This document shows, one piece after another, positions 1 through 5,647 of a stretch of DNA of 8,129 nt; positions within the stretch are counted from its first letter, which is position 1, and every line of letters begins with the position of its first letter. Under the pieces are notes generated by a model, which saw only the letters and a program-made list of their open reading frames with translations, was not told the DNA's origin and did no database searches. The stretch spans positions 1-8,129 of the forward strand of contig JAFTBD010000096.1 of assembly GCA_017455385.1 (NCBI GenBank). The letters run 5' to 3'. This DNA comes from Clostridia bacterium. Its GTDB lineage: Bacteria; Bacillota; Clostridia; Christensenellales; CAG-1252. The position numbers were made by a program, and so were the translations under genes.

Positions 1-29
1 CGCAGACAGTAAACGAAGCAGATATGCCC

Positions 30-470
30 TTATAGACTGTCGTATATGATCGTTACAGGTCCGTCGTTATATTGCATGATTTTCATATCTGCACCGAAGA
101 CACCTTTTTTCACAGGGACGCCCAGAGACGCCACCTTCGCGGAGAAGTATTCATAGAGCTCATTCGCGCGCTCGGGTCTTTCGGCGCCCGAGAAGCCGGG
201 GCGGTTGCCGTGGGAGACGTCCGCGAGGAGGGTGAACTGGGAGATGGAGAGGATCTCGCCGCCGATGTCGGTGACGGATAGATTCATCTTGCCGTTTTCG
301 TCCTCGAAAATACGGAGTTTTACGAGCTTTTCGGCGTAATAGTCCGCCTGTTTCTCGGTGTCGCCCGCCGCGATGCCGACGTATACCGCCAGCCCTTTGC
401 CTATTTCGGATATCAGTTTGCCGTCCACCGAAAGCGTGGCGCCGCTCACTCTTTGCACGACGAGTTTCAT
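30..470 (-). CDS. dtd: D-aminoacyl-tRNA deacylase (Dtd)
   Basis: Cytoplasmic homodimeric proofreading enzyme that hydrolyses D-aminoacyl-tRNA (and mischarged glycyl-tRNA-Ala), recycling tRNA and keeping D-residues out of protein. The 146-aa product has the usual family length and begins MKLVVQRVSGA, the typical Dtd N-terminus. The SQFTL motif lies at residues 77-81, GVFGADM at 123-129 and the NDGPVT motif, which carries the cross-dimer Gly-cisPro element, at 135-140. The start is fixed by a 4-bp ATGA overlap (467-470) with the deoC stop codon, so the two genes are cotranscribed and probably translationally coupled. The stop is TAA at 30-32, and only 29 bases of the window lie beyond it, with no visible terminator. 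The link to deoC is genomic; no shared pathway is known to me. Confidence 0.96.
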   Translation of the reverse strand: MKLVVQRVSGATLSVDGKLISEIGKGLAVYVGIAAGDTEKQADYYAEKLVKLRIFEDENGKMNLSVTDIGGEILSISQFTLLADVSHGNRPGFSGAERPERANELYEYFSAKVASLGVPVKKGVFGADMKIMQYNDGPVTIIYDSL

Positions 471-1123
471 TTCTTCAAATACTCCTTGATGACCGCGCTC
501 GCGCCGATCCTGTCCGCGCCGGCGTCGAGGAATGCCGCCGCGCTCTCCAACGAGCGTATGCCGCCCGCGGCTTTCACCTTGACGTTTGCGCCGACGTTTG
601 CCCGCATGAGCCGTACGTCCTCGATGGTGGCGCCTGCTTTCTCGAATCCCGTGCTGGTCTTGATGTAGTCCGCGCCCGCCTCAGTGACGATGCGGCACAT
701 CGCGATCTTCTCATCTTCGGTGAGGAGGCAGGTCTCCACGATGACTTTCAGCACTTTGTCGCCGCAAGCCTTTTTCACGGCGCGTATCTCCGCGAGGATA
801 CCCGCGGTGTTGCCGTCTTTCAGCAGATTATTATTGATGACCATATCGATCTCGTCCGCGCCGTTGCGAATGGCGTCTTCCGTCTCGAATACCTTCACCG
901 CCGTGGTGTTGTAGCCATTCGGGAAACCGATGACGGTGCATACTTTTACGCAGTCACTGACGTATTTTTTTGCCAAAGCGACATAGCAGGGAGGCACGCA
1001 AACGCTCGCGGCATGCACCTCATTCGCTTCCGCGCAGAGGCGGATGATATCTTCCGCGGTGGCGCCCCGCGACAGGGCTGTGTGATCGACGTGGGTGAGT
1101 ATATCTTCAATGGGTCTATCCAT
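467..1123 (-). CDS. deoC: Deoxyribose-phosphate aldolase (DeoC)
   Basis: Class I aldolase that splits 2-deoxy-D-ribose 5-phosphate into acetaldehyde and glyceraldehyde 3-phosphate in cytoplasmic deoxynucleoside catabolism. The 218-aa product is full length for the short bacterial family. Visible family landmarks are HVDHTAL near the N-terminus (11-17), EIDMVIN (91-97, with the conserved Asp93), VIVETCLLT (127-135), DYIKTSTGF (152-160, with the Schiff-base Lys155) and VKAAGGIR (183-190, with catalytic Lys184). The ATG at 1121-1123 is preceded by AAAAGGAG (about 1133-1140 on the minus strand) at good spacing. It is the first gene of a deoC-dtd unit and is divergent from a nucleoside kinase gene, so two nucleoside-related functions share one intergenic region. 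Confidence 0.97.
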   Translation of the reverse strand: MDRPIEDILTHVDHTALSRGATAEDIIRLCAEANEVHAASVCVPPCYVALAKKYVSDCVKVCTVIGFPNGYNTTAVKVFETEDAIRNGADEIDMVINNNLLKDGNTAGILAEIRAVKKACGDKVLKVIVETCLLTEDEKIAMCRIVTEAGADYIKTSTGFEKAGATIEDVRLMRANVGANVKVKAAGGIRSLESAAAFLDAGADRIGASAVIKEYLKK

Positions 1124-1152
1124 AGTATCAGGCTCCTTTTTTCTATGTCTGC

Positions 1153-1182
1153 ATTATAGAGCCGCCCCTCGCTCGGTGTCAA
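1153..1182 (-). promoter_or_regulatory. Sigma-A-type promoter of deoC-dtd
   Basis: On the minus strand a perfect -35 box TTGACA (1182-1177) and a perfect -10 box TATAAT (1158-1153) are separated by 18 bp. Transcription would start near 1146, about 23 nt before the deoC start codon, with the Shine-Dalgarno sequence inside this short leader. No convincing operator palindrome was seen overlapping it. Confidence 0.85.
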
Positions 1183-1250
1183 TCCTTTTCCGCTTCGGGC
1201 GCGTTTCGCATTCTCCGAGCCTCCGCCGCATAGAATGAAAACGTTGAGTC

Positions 1251-1280
1251 TTGCTTTTCGCGGCGAAAAGGTGATATAAT
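1251..1280 (+). promoter_or_regulatory. Extended -10 promoter of the nucleoside kinase gene
   Basis: The -35 box TTGCTT (1251-1256), an 18-bp spacer and the -10 box TATAAT (1275-1280) preceded by TGA (extended -10) lie just upstream of the kinase gene. The predicted start near 1287 is about 14 nt before the ATG at 1301, so the ribosome binding site (GAGGTG, 1289-1294) sits almost at the transcript 5' end. Confidence 0.75.
1254..1270. promoter_or_regulatory. Perfect 17-bp palindrome within the kinase promoter (putative operator)
   Basis: CTTTTCGC-G-GCGAAAAG is an exact 8-1-8 inverted repeat. It overlaps the last bases of the -35 box and fills most of the spacer up to the extended -10, an ideal place for a dimeric repressor. 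It could also fold as a hairpin, but it would lie upstream of the predicted transcription start and no T-run follows. The regulator is unknown. Confidence 0.55.
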
Positions 1281-1300
1281 ACCCTTCGAGGTGAAATAGT

Positions 1301-2215
1301 ATGATCAATTGGCAACAAATGGAACAATTAGCGGCACATCACTTGTCTTCGCTCATTTATAACAGTGAGTATAATTTCGACTCGCAGGTCATCAGGACGG
1401 CGGATAAGATCTACGCGGAGCGATCCGTGCGTATGATCATGGTCGCGGGTCCCTCCGCCAGCGGCAAGACCACCTTTGCGAACCTGCTTGCGGACAGACT
1501 GGAATTCAAGGGCGTGAAGGTGCATCGTGTCTCCACCGACGACTTTTTCATCGACAGAGATAAACTCTCGCGTCTTCCGTCCGGTCTTCTGGACTTCGAC
1601 TCCCTCGCCGCGATGGACGTGAAGCTCCTCGTCTATACCCTCGAGAGCATCCTCGAAGGGCGCAAGGTGGTCATTCCCGCCTATGATTTCGTCACCGGTA
1701 CGCGGAGCGGCGAGACGCGTGAATTCACGGCGGAAGAGCAGGATATCACCATCGTGGAAGGTATCCACGCCCTCAATCCCGTCCTTCTCGGGAAATACAG
1801 CATCGACGATTCTTCCGTCTGCGGCGTCTATATCTCGCCGCGCAGAGAATTCCTGCTCCCGAGCGGCAGGCATATCGCCCCCGTCGAGCTCAGGCTCCTG
1901 CGCCGTCTCCTGCGCGATTATTATTCCCGCGGCTATTCCTTGGAGGACACTCTCGTCCAGTGGGAAGAAGTGTTGAAGGCGGAGCGCACCTATATCTATC
2001 CTTACGTGCATAAGGCGAGCCACACCGTGGACAGCGTTTACGACTATGAGCTCCTCGTTTATAAGCGTTGCCTCGGCACCTCTCTCGACGCCCATCCGAA
2101 CAAATGGACGGACAATATCCGCGAAGTGCTGAAAGAGGTGTCGGACATCCCCGATATGATCATTCCCTCCACCTCTCTCCTCAATGAATTCATCAAAGGC
2201 GGCAGGATAGAATAG
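1301..2215 (+). CDS. Uridine kinase-like nucleoside kinase (P-loop)
   Basis: Predicted cytoplasmic ATP/GTP-dependent kinase that phosphorylates uridine/cytidine-type nucleosides (salvage). In the 304-aa protein the Walker A motif GPSASGKTT is at residues 50-58, the substrate-binding region STDDFFIDRD at 78-87, IPAYDF at 125-130, the Walker B-like IVEGIHALNP at 151-160 and the lid-like arginine region RRLLRDYYSRG at 201-211. The C-terminal IIPSTSLLNEFIKGG resembles the end of the long clostridial nucleoside kinases, which carry about 250 extra N-terminal residues including a TGS domain. Here only about 45 residues precede the P-loop region, so this is a stand-alone kinase domain with an intact C-terminus. 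The ATG at 1301 follows GAGGTG at 1289-1294. The exact nucleoside substrate cannot be read from the sequence. Confidence 0.9.
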   Translation: MINWQQMEQLAAHHLSSLIYNSEYNFDSQVIRTADKIYAERSVRMIMVAGPSASGKTTFANLLADRLEFKGVKVHRVSTDDFFIDRDKLSRLPSGLLDFDSLAAMDVKLLVYTLESILEGRKVVIPAYDFVTGTRSGETREFTAEEQDITIVEGIHALNPVLLGKYSIDDSSVCGVYISPRREFLLPSGRHIAPVELRLLRRLLRDYYSRGYSLEDTLVQWEEVLKAERTYIYPYVHKASHTVDSVYDYELLVYKRCLGTSLDAHPNKWTDNIREVLKEVSDIPDMIIPSTSLLNEFIKGGRIE

Positions 2216-2243
2216 AGGCAGGGAAGTATCATTGCAAGAAAAC

Positions 2244-2276
2244 GGCGATCCGCGTGATAGCGTTTCGCCTTTTTTT
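2244..2276 (+). terminator. Intrinsic terminator after the nucleoside kinase gene
   Basis: The stem GGCGA (2244-2248)/TCGCC (2265-2269) continues after a 2x2 internal mismatch as CGC/GCG with a 6-nt loop, followed by seven T residues (2270-2276). An upstream AAAAC tract can extend the stem. It separates the kinase gene from the zinc operon, whose -35 box begins only 14 bp later. Confidence 0.8.
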
Positions 2277-2289
2277 ATTCATTATCCGC

Positions 2290-2318
2290 TTGACGCCCGC
2301 CCGCTCGCGTGATATACT
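2290..2318 (+). promoter_or_regulatory. Promoter of the zur-znu operon
   Basis: The -35 box TTGACG (2290-2295), a 17-bp spacer and the -10 box TATACT (2313-2318) preceded by TGA (extended -10) form a strong promoter. The predicted start is near 2325, immediately before a 21-bp inverted repeat. No other convincing promoter was seen before the terminator at 6976, so this probably drives all eight downstream genes. Confidence 0.82.
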
Positions 2319-2325
2319 GACCTTG

Positions 2326-2346
2326 ATTTGCGAATGAGTCGCAAAT
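2326..2346. promoter_or_regulatory. 21-bp inverted repeat at the operon start (putative Zur operator)
   Basis: ATTTGCGA (2326-2333), a 5-bp centre ATGAG and TCGCAAAT (2339-2346) form a perfect 8-5-8 inverted repeat placed from about +1 to +21 of the predicted transcript. The size and dyad symmetry fit Fur-family operators, and a protein bound here would block initiation. Its position directly before a Fur-family gene suggests autorepression. I found no second full copy in the window; a lone TCGCAAA inside znuA (about 3949) looks like chance. Confidence 0.72.
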
Positions 2347-2357
2347 TCAGAGGAAGT

Positions 2358-2759
2358 ATGCTGAAGTATATCACCGAGCAGAGAAAGCTCATTTCGGATT
2401 ATTTGGAGAGCAGACGGGACGAATGCGTCACGGCGCAGGAGATCGCCGCCGCTCTTTCCATGACCGTCAGCAAGAGCGCCGTTTATCGGAATCTCGCCGC
2501 CCTCGAGCAGGAGGGGAAGGTGATCCGTGTGCCTCTCGCGGGGGATAGGGCTTTCGGCTACCGCTATGCGGGCAGTCACACCTGCGCGGGCAAGATACAT
2601 ATTTCCTGCGTGCGTTGCGGCAAGACGGAGCACGTCTCATCCGAGGTCGCCGCCCATTTGGAACGCGCGCTCGCCGCGGAGGACGGTTTCTCCCTCAATA
2701 AGTCGGAGTGTATGCTGTACGGCGTGTGCAAGACCTGTCGGGGAGGTGCCTCAAAATGA
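2358..2759 (+). CDS. zur: Fur-family transcriptional regulator, probably zinc-responsive (Zur)
   Basis: Predicted cytoplasmic metal-dependent repressor that, when zinc-loaded, shuts off the uptake operon it heads. The 133-aa protein has an N-terminal winged helix (about 1-70), with the recognition-helix region SKSAVYRNLAALEQEGKV at 38-55, as in Fur/Zur/PerR. The C-terminal dimerisation and metal domain carries two CxxC pairs (Cys84/Cys87 and Cys124/Cys127), the usual structural zinc site, plus His74, His81, His92 and His100 as candidate sensing ligands. Assignment as Zur rather than Fur or PerR rests on the adjacent znuACB genes. The frame is open upstream to TTG 2328 and ATG 2334, but both lie inside the operator repeat. 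ATG 2358 follows AGAGGA (2349-2354), although at a short spacing. The stop overlaps the next start (ATGA, 2756-2759). Confidence 0.88.
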   Translation: MLKYITEQRKLISDYLESRRDECVTAQEIAAALSMTVSKSAVYRNLAALEQEGKVIRVPLAGDRAFGYRYAGSHTCAGKIHISCVRCGKTEHVSSEVAAHLERALAAEDGFSLNKSECMLYGVCKTCRGGASK

Positions 2760-3031
2760 AACGCCTTCTTCATGTGACTGTTCTGCTTCTCATCCTCTGC
2801 CTGCTCGTTTCATTTTCTTATGCCGCGCTGGAGAGCACGCACGAATGCCACGAGGAAGGCTGTCCGATCTGTAAAGTGATCACGGTCTTGTCCCACTTGT
2901 TCGTTGCGGCGGTGCTCCCCGCGCTCCTCTTCGTATCTTTTAGATACGACGCTCGGCGAGAAGACGCCACGGAGCAGGACGCTCCGAGCGGCGTTTCCCT
3001 CGTTTCTTTGAAAGTGAAGTTGTCCGATTGA
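2756..3031 (+). CDS. Small membrane protein with extracytoplasmic His/Cys motif, zinc operon
   Basis: No named family recognised. The 91-aa product has two hydrophobic segments (about 5-23 and 45-63) flanking a short loop with the motif H29-x-C31-H32-x3-C36-x2-C39 (HECHEEGCPIC). If the basic N-terminus is inside, this loop faces the outside and could bind zinc or another soft metal. The first segment could instead be a cleaved signal peptide ending near SYA (21-23). The polar C-terminal tail (64-91) would be cytoplasmic. The start ATG at 2756 overlaps the zur stop (ATGA) and follows GGGGAGGTG (2740-2748). An in-frame start at 2708 would lie deep in zur and lacks a comparable site. Its place between the regulator and znuA suggests a role in zinc delivery or sensing; this is inference from position and motif. 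Its stop codon lies in a helix that covers the znuA ribosome binding site. Confidence 0.82.
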   Translation: MKRLLHVTVLLLILCLLVSFSYAALESTHECHEEGCPICKVITVLSHLFVAAVLPALLFVSFRYDARREDATEQDAPSGVSLVSLKVKLSD

Positions 3032-3099
3032 ACCTCCTCGGAAGTCATCGCATTTTTCGTTGAGCGGGTACGCTCGAAATTATTTAAGGAGGTTTGATT
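3026..3099 (+). promoter_or_regulatory. RNA structure sequestering the znuA ribosome binding site
   Basis: In the mRNA, bases 3026-3038 (ending AACCTCCT) can pair with 3087-3099 (starting AGGAGGTT) over 13 uninterrupted base pairs, three of them G-U. The helix contains both the stop codon of the upstream small gene (3029-3031) and the AGGAGG of znuA (3087-3092). Inside the loop a second hairpin, GAGCG-GGTA-CGCTC (3062-3075), can be extended by TTTC/GAAA (3055-3058 and 3076-3079) across a 3-nt bulge. A ribosome terminating on the upstream gene would open the outer helix, so translational coupling is the simplest reading. It is not a terminator, as no T-run follows. Confidence 0.5.
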
Positions 3100-3101
3100 C
3101 T

Positions 3102-4079
3102 GTGAAAAAATTCATTGTTTTATTGGTTATCATCGCTATGCTCGCGGCGCCTGTCTGCGCCTTCGCGGGATGCGACGCTTCGGACGACGGCAAGCTCAGC
3201 GTGGTCGTCACGGTATTCTCGGAGTACGACTGGGTGATGAACGTCCTCGGCGAACGGGCGAATGACGTGAACGTCACGATGCTCCTCGACAGCAACATTG
3301 ACCTGCACAGCTACAATATGACCACGGAAGACAAGGTGCGCATCTTGGAGTCCGACGTCTTCATTTATGTCGGCGGCGAATCGGATGAGAGGTGGGTGCC
3401 GGGTGTGCTCAAGGACGTTCGTAACGACTCTTTCAAGTCGCTCTGTCTGCTCGATATCCTCGGCGACGCCGCCAAGGAAGAGGAGATCGTGGACGGAATG
3501 CAGGTAGAAGAGGAAGAGGAGGAAGAAGAGGAGGGCGAGCCCGAATACGACGAGCACGTTTGGCTGTCTCTTCGCAATGCGGAGCTCTTCGTGCGGAAGA
3601 TCGCCGATACTCTCGCCGAAGTCGATCCCGATCATAAAGATACGTACGACGCGAACGCCACGGCTTACATCGCGTCTTTGCAGGCGCTCGACGGACGCTA
3701 CCTTGCGATGCGCTCCGCCTCCGCGCGCGATTTTATCCTCGTTGCGGATCGCTTCCCGTTCCGTTATCTCGCGGAAGATTATGAGATCGGCTATGCCGCC
3801 GCTTTCTTGGGCTGCGCCGCCGACAGTGAGGTCACGCCCGAGACGAGGAAGAACCTCATCGACATCGCGAACGACAGGGATATCCGCGTGCTCCTCATCC
3901 TCGAGAGTTCGAACGGAAACGACGCGCGCGCCATTAAAGACGGTACGAATCGCAAAGATCAGGAGATCCTCGTGCTGGACTCCTTGCAGTCCGCGAATGC
4001 AAAAGAATATAAAGAGGGCAGGACCTATCTCGCCGTGATGGAGGAGAATCTCGAAGTCCTGCGGAAAGCCTTGGAATAA
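3102..4079 (+). CDS. znuA: Zinc ABC transporter, substrate-binding lipoprotein (ZnuA-like)
   Basis: Extracytoplasmic metal-binding lipoprotein that captures Zn(II) and hands it to ZnuBC. The GTG start at 3102 follows AAGGAGG (3086-3092) with ideal spacing; an upstream in-frame TTG at 3060 has none. The 325-aa product starts with a signal peptide and a lipobox-like AFAGC with Cys24 as the likely lipidated residue. Family landmarks are DLHSYNMT (His69, first metal ligand), DEHVWLS (His152, second ligand), VADRFPFRYL (Asp216, where classical ZnuA has His but clostridial relatives I recall have the same DRFPFRY motif), ILESSNG (Glu268) and the C-terminal YKEGRTYLAVM. Directly before His152, where ZnuA proteins usually carry a His-rich loop, this one has nine consecutive Glu (136-144). 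The stop lies 12 nt before znuC. Confidence 0.93.
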   Translation: MKKFIVLLVIIAMLAAPVCAFAGCDASDDGKLSVVVTVFSEYDWVMNVLGERANDVNVTMLLDSNIDLHSYNMTTEDKVRILESDVFIYVGGESDERWVPGVLKDVRNDSFKSLCLLDILGDAAKEEEIVDGMQVEEEEEEEEEGEPEYDEHVWLSLRNAELFVRKIADTLAEVDPDHKDTYDANATAYIASLQALDGRYLAMRSASARDFILVADRFPFRYLAEDYEIGYAAAFLGCAADSEVTPETRKNLIDIANDRDIRVLLILESSNGNDARAIKDGTNRKDQEILVLDSLQSANAKEYKEGRTYLAVMEENLEVLRKALE

Positions 4080-4091
4080 AAAGGAGACAAA

Positions 4092-4796
4092 ATGCCACAA
4101 CTCACGATAAAAGATCTATCGCTCGGTTATGAGAACGGCGCCATCCTGTCCCATCTCTCCTTCGAAGTGAACGCGGGGGATTACCTTGCCATCGTCGGAG
4201 AGAACGGCTCGGGGAAAAGCACGCTGATGAAGACCTTGCTCGGACTCTTGAAGCCGCTCGCGGGGGAGATATCCTTCGGGGATTCTCTTCGTAAAAACGA
4301 GATCGGCTACCTGCCGCAACAGACGCTCGTCCAGCGGGATTTCCCCGCGTCGGTCACCGAAGTGGTGCTCTCGGGGTGCTTGTCCAACGGCGCTTTTCAC
4401 CCCTTCTACAATAAAGCGGACAAGGCGCGAGCCGCCGCGAATATGGCACGGATGGGCATCACCGAGCTCAAGGATCGTTCCTATCGTGAACTGTCGGGCG
4501 GACAGCAACAACGCGTGCTCCTTGCGCGCGCCCTCTGCGCCACCGAGAAGATACTTCTTCTCGACGAGCCCGTCTCGGGACTGGATCCCAAGGTGACGAT
4601 GGAGATGTACGATCTCATCAAACAGCTGAATGACGAGGGCGTCACCATCATCATGATCTCGCACGACATCGCCGCGGCGGTGCGCTACGCGGATCACATC
4701 CTCCATCTCGGCGAGAAGATATTCTTCGGCACGGTCGAGGACTATAAAAAGAGCGAGTTCGGAGAGTTCTTCCTCGCGAAGGAGGAGACGGTATGA
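4092..4796 (+). CDS. znuC: Zinc ABC transporter, ATP-binding protein (ZnuC-like)
   Basis: Cytoplasmic ATPase of the zinc importer that drives transport through ZnuB. The 234-aa protein has every ABC landmark in order: Walker A GENGSGKST (36-44), Q-loop LPQQ (74-77), signature LSGGQQQRV (134-142), Walker B ILLLDEP (154-160) with catalytic Glu159, D-loop SGLD (162-165) and switch His191 (ISHD). Length and sequence are typical of metal-type ABC ATPases. AAGGAG at 4081-4086 precedes the ATG at 4092. The stop overlaps the znuB start in an ATGA (4793-4796), consistent with coupled production of the two membrane-complex subunits. Zinc rather than manganese is assigned from the binding protein and the Fur-family regulator. 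Confidence 0.95.
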   Translation: MPQLTIKDLSLGYENGAILSHLSFEVNAGDYLAIVGENGSGKSTLMKTLLGLLKPLAGEISFGDSLRKNEIGYLPQQTLVQRDFPASVTEVVLSGCLSNGAFHPFYNKADKARAAANMARMGITELKDRSYRELSGGQQQRVLLARALCATEKILLLDEPVSGLDPKVTMEMYDLIKQLNDEGVTIIMISHDIAAAVRYADHILHLGEKIFFGTVEDYKKSEFGEFFLAKEETV

Positions 4797-5647
4797 TCCT
4801 CGGCGCTTCGAAACTCGCGATCTATCTGCAATATCCCTTCGTACAATACGCCCTGATCGTCGGCGTGCTCATCGCCCTTTGCTCTTCTCTCCTCGGCGTG
4901 ACCCTCGTCCTGAAAAGGTTCTCTTTCATCGGGGACGGTCTCTCGCACGTGGCGTTCGGCGCGATGTCGGTGGCGGCGGTCGTCGGTCTCACCAATCAAA
5001 TGCTCATCGTCCTCCCCGTCACCATCGTGTGTGCGGTCTTGCTCCTTCGCACGGGAAGTAAAGCGCGGCTCCAAGGCGACGCCTCGGTGGCGATCATCTC
5101 GGTGACGGCTCTCGCCGTCGGCTATCTGTTGATGAATGTATTCCCAACGTCGTCCAATGTGTCGGCGGACGTCTGCGGGACGCTCTTCGGCTCATCGTCC
5201 ATTCTGAATCTCAGCATGGCGGAAGTATGGGTGTCCATCGTCCTGTCCGTGGTGACGGTGGCGGTCTTCGTCGTCTTCTATAATCGTATCTTCGCCGTGA
5301 CCTTCGACGAGAATTTCGCGAAAGCCACGGGCGTTAAAACGGATATTTACAATCTTATCATCGCGGTCATCATCGCGGTCGTCATCGTGCTGGCGATGAA
5401 TCTTGTCGGCTCGCTCCTGATCTCTGCGCTCGTCATCTTCCCCGCGCTCTCCGCGATGCGGGTATTCAAGAGCTTCCTCTCCGTGACCGTCTGCTCGACG
5501 GTGCTCTCGGTCAGCACGGCGCTCATCGGCATCTTGGCGTCCGTCCTGCTCAGCACCCCCGTCGGTCCCACCATCGTAGCGGGGGAGGCGATCGTCTTCA
5601 TCGCGTTCTGGATCATCGGCGCGGTCAAGGGGGTGAAAAAGGCATGA
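4793..5647 (+). CDS. znuB: Zinc ABC transporter, membrane permease (ZnuB-like)
   Basis: Integral membrane permease of the ABC-3 family, forming the zinc channel with ZnuC and receiving metal from ZnuA. The 284-aa protein is mostly hydrophobic, with roughly eight or nine membrane segments. Family motifs visible are the LVLKRFSFIGDGLSHVAFG stretch (38-56, containing the IGDGLSH sequence typical of this permease family), GDASVAIISV, and near the C-terminus the short STPVGPTIV element. Start and stop are both ATGA overlaps (4793-4796 with znuC; 5644-5647 with the next gene), so transporter and following exported protein are made from one continuous message. Confidence 0.95.
   Translation: MILGASKLAIYLQYPFVQYALIVGVLIALCSSLLGVTLVLKRFSFIGDGLSHVAFGAMSVAAVVGLTNQMLIVLPVTIVCAVLLLRTGSKARLQGDASVAIISVTALAVGYLLMNVFPTSSNVSADVCGTLFGSSSILNLSMAEVWVSIVLSVVTVAVFVVFYNRIFAVTFDENFAKATGVKTDIYNLIIAVIIAVVIVLAMNLVGSLLISALVIFPALSAMRVFKSFLSVTVCSTVLSVSTALIGILASVLLSTPVGPTIVAGEAIVFIAFWIIGAVKGVKKA

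Noticed and set aside
2328..2357. Upstream in-frame starts (TTG 2328, ATG 2334) for the Fur-family gene
   Set aside because: Both lie inside the operator repeat at the predicted transcript start and have no ribosome binding site; ATG 2358 matches the usual family N-terminus.
3062..3075. Hairpin GAGCG-GGTA-CGCTC as a terminator before znuA
   Set aside because: The stem is short and is followed by AAATTATTT rather than a T-run; it is better read as part of the structure around the znuA binding site.
3946..3953. TCGCAAA half-site inside znuA as a second Zur operator
   Set aside because: Only one arm is present, inside coding sequence, with no promoter nearby.
3120..4100. Long minus-strand open frame of 326 codons opposite znuA, and similar ones opposite znuC, znuB and the kinase gene
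   Set aside because: They have no ribosome binding site or recognisable protein pattern and are composition shadows of GC-rich genes; the plus-strand genes have full family motifs.
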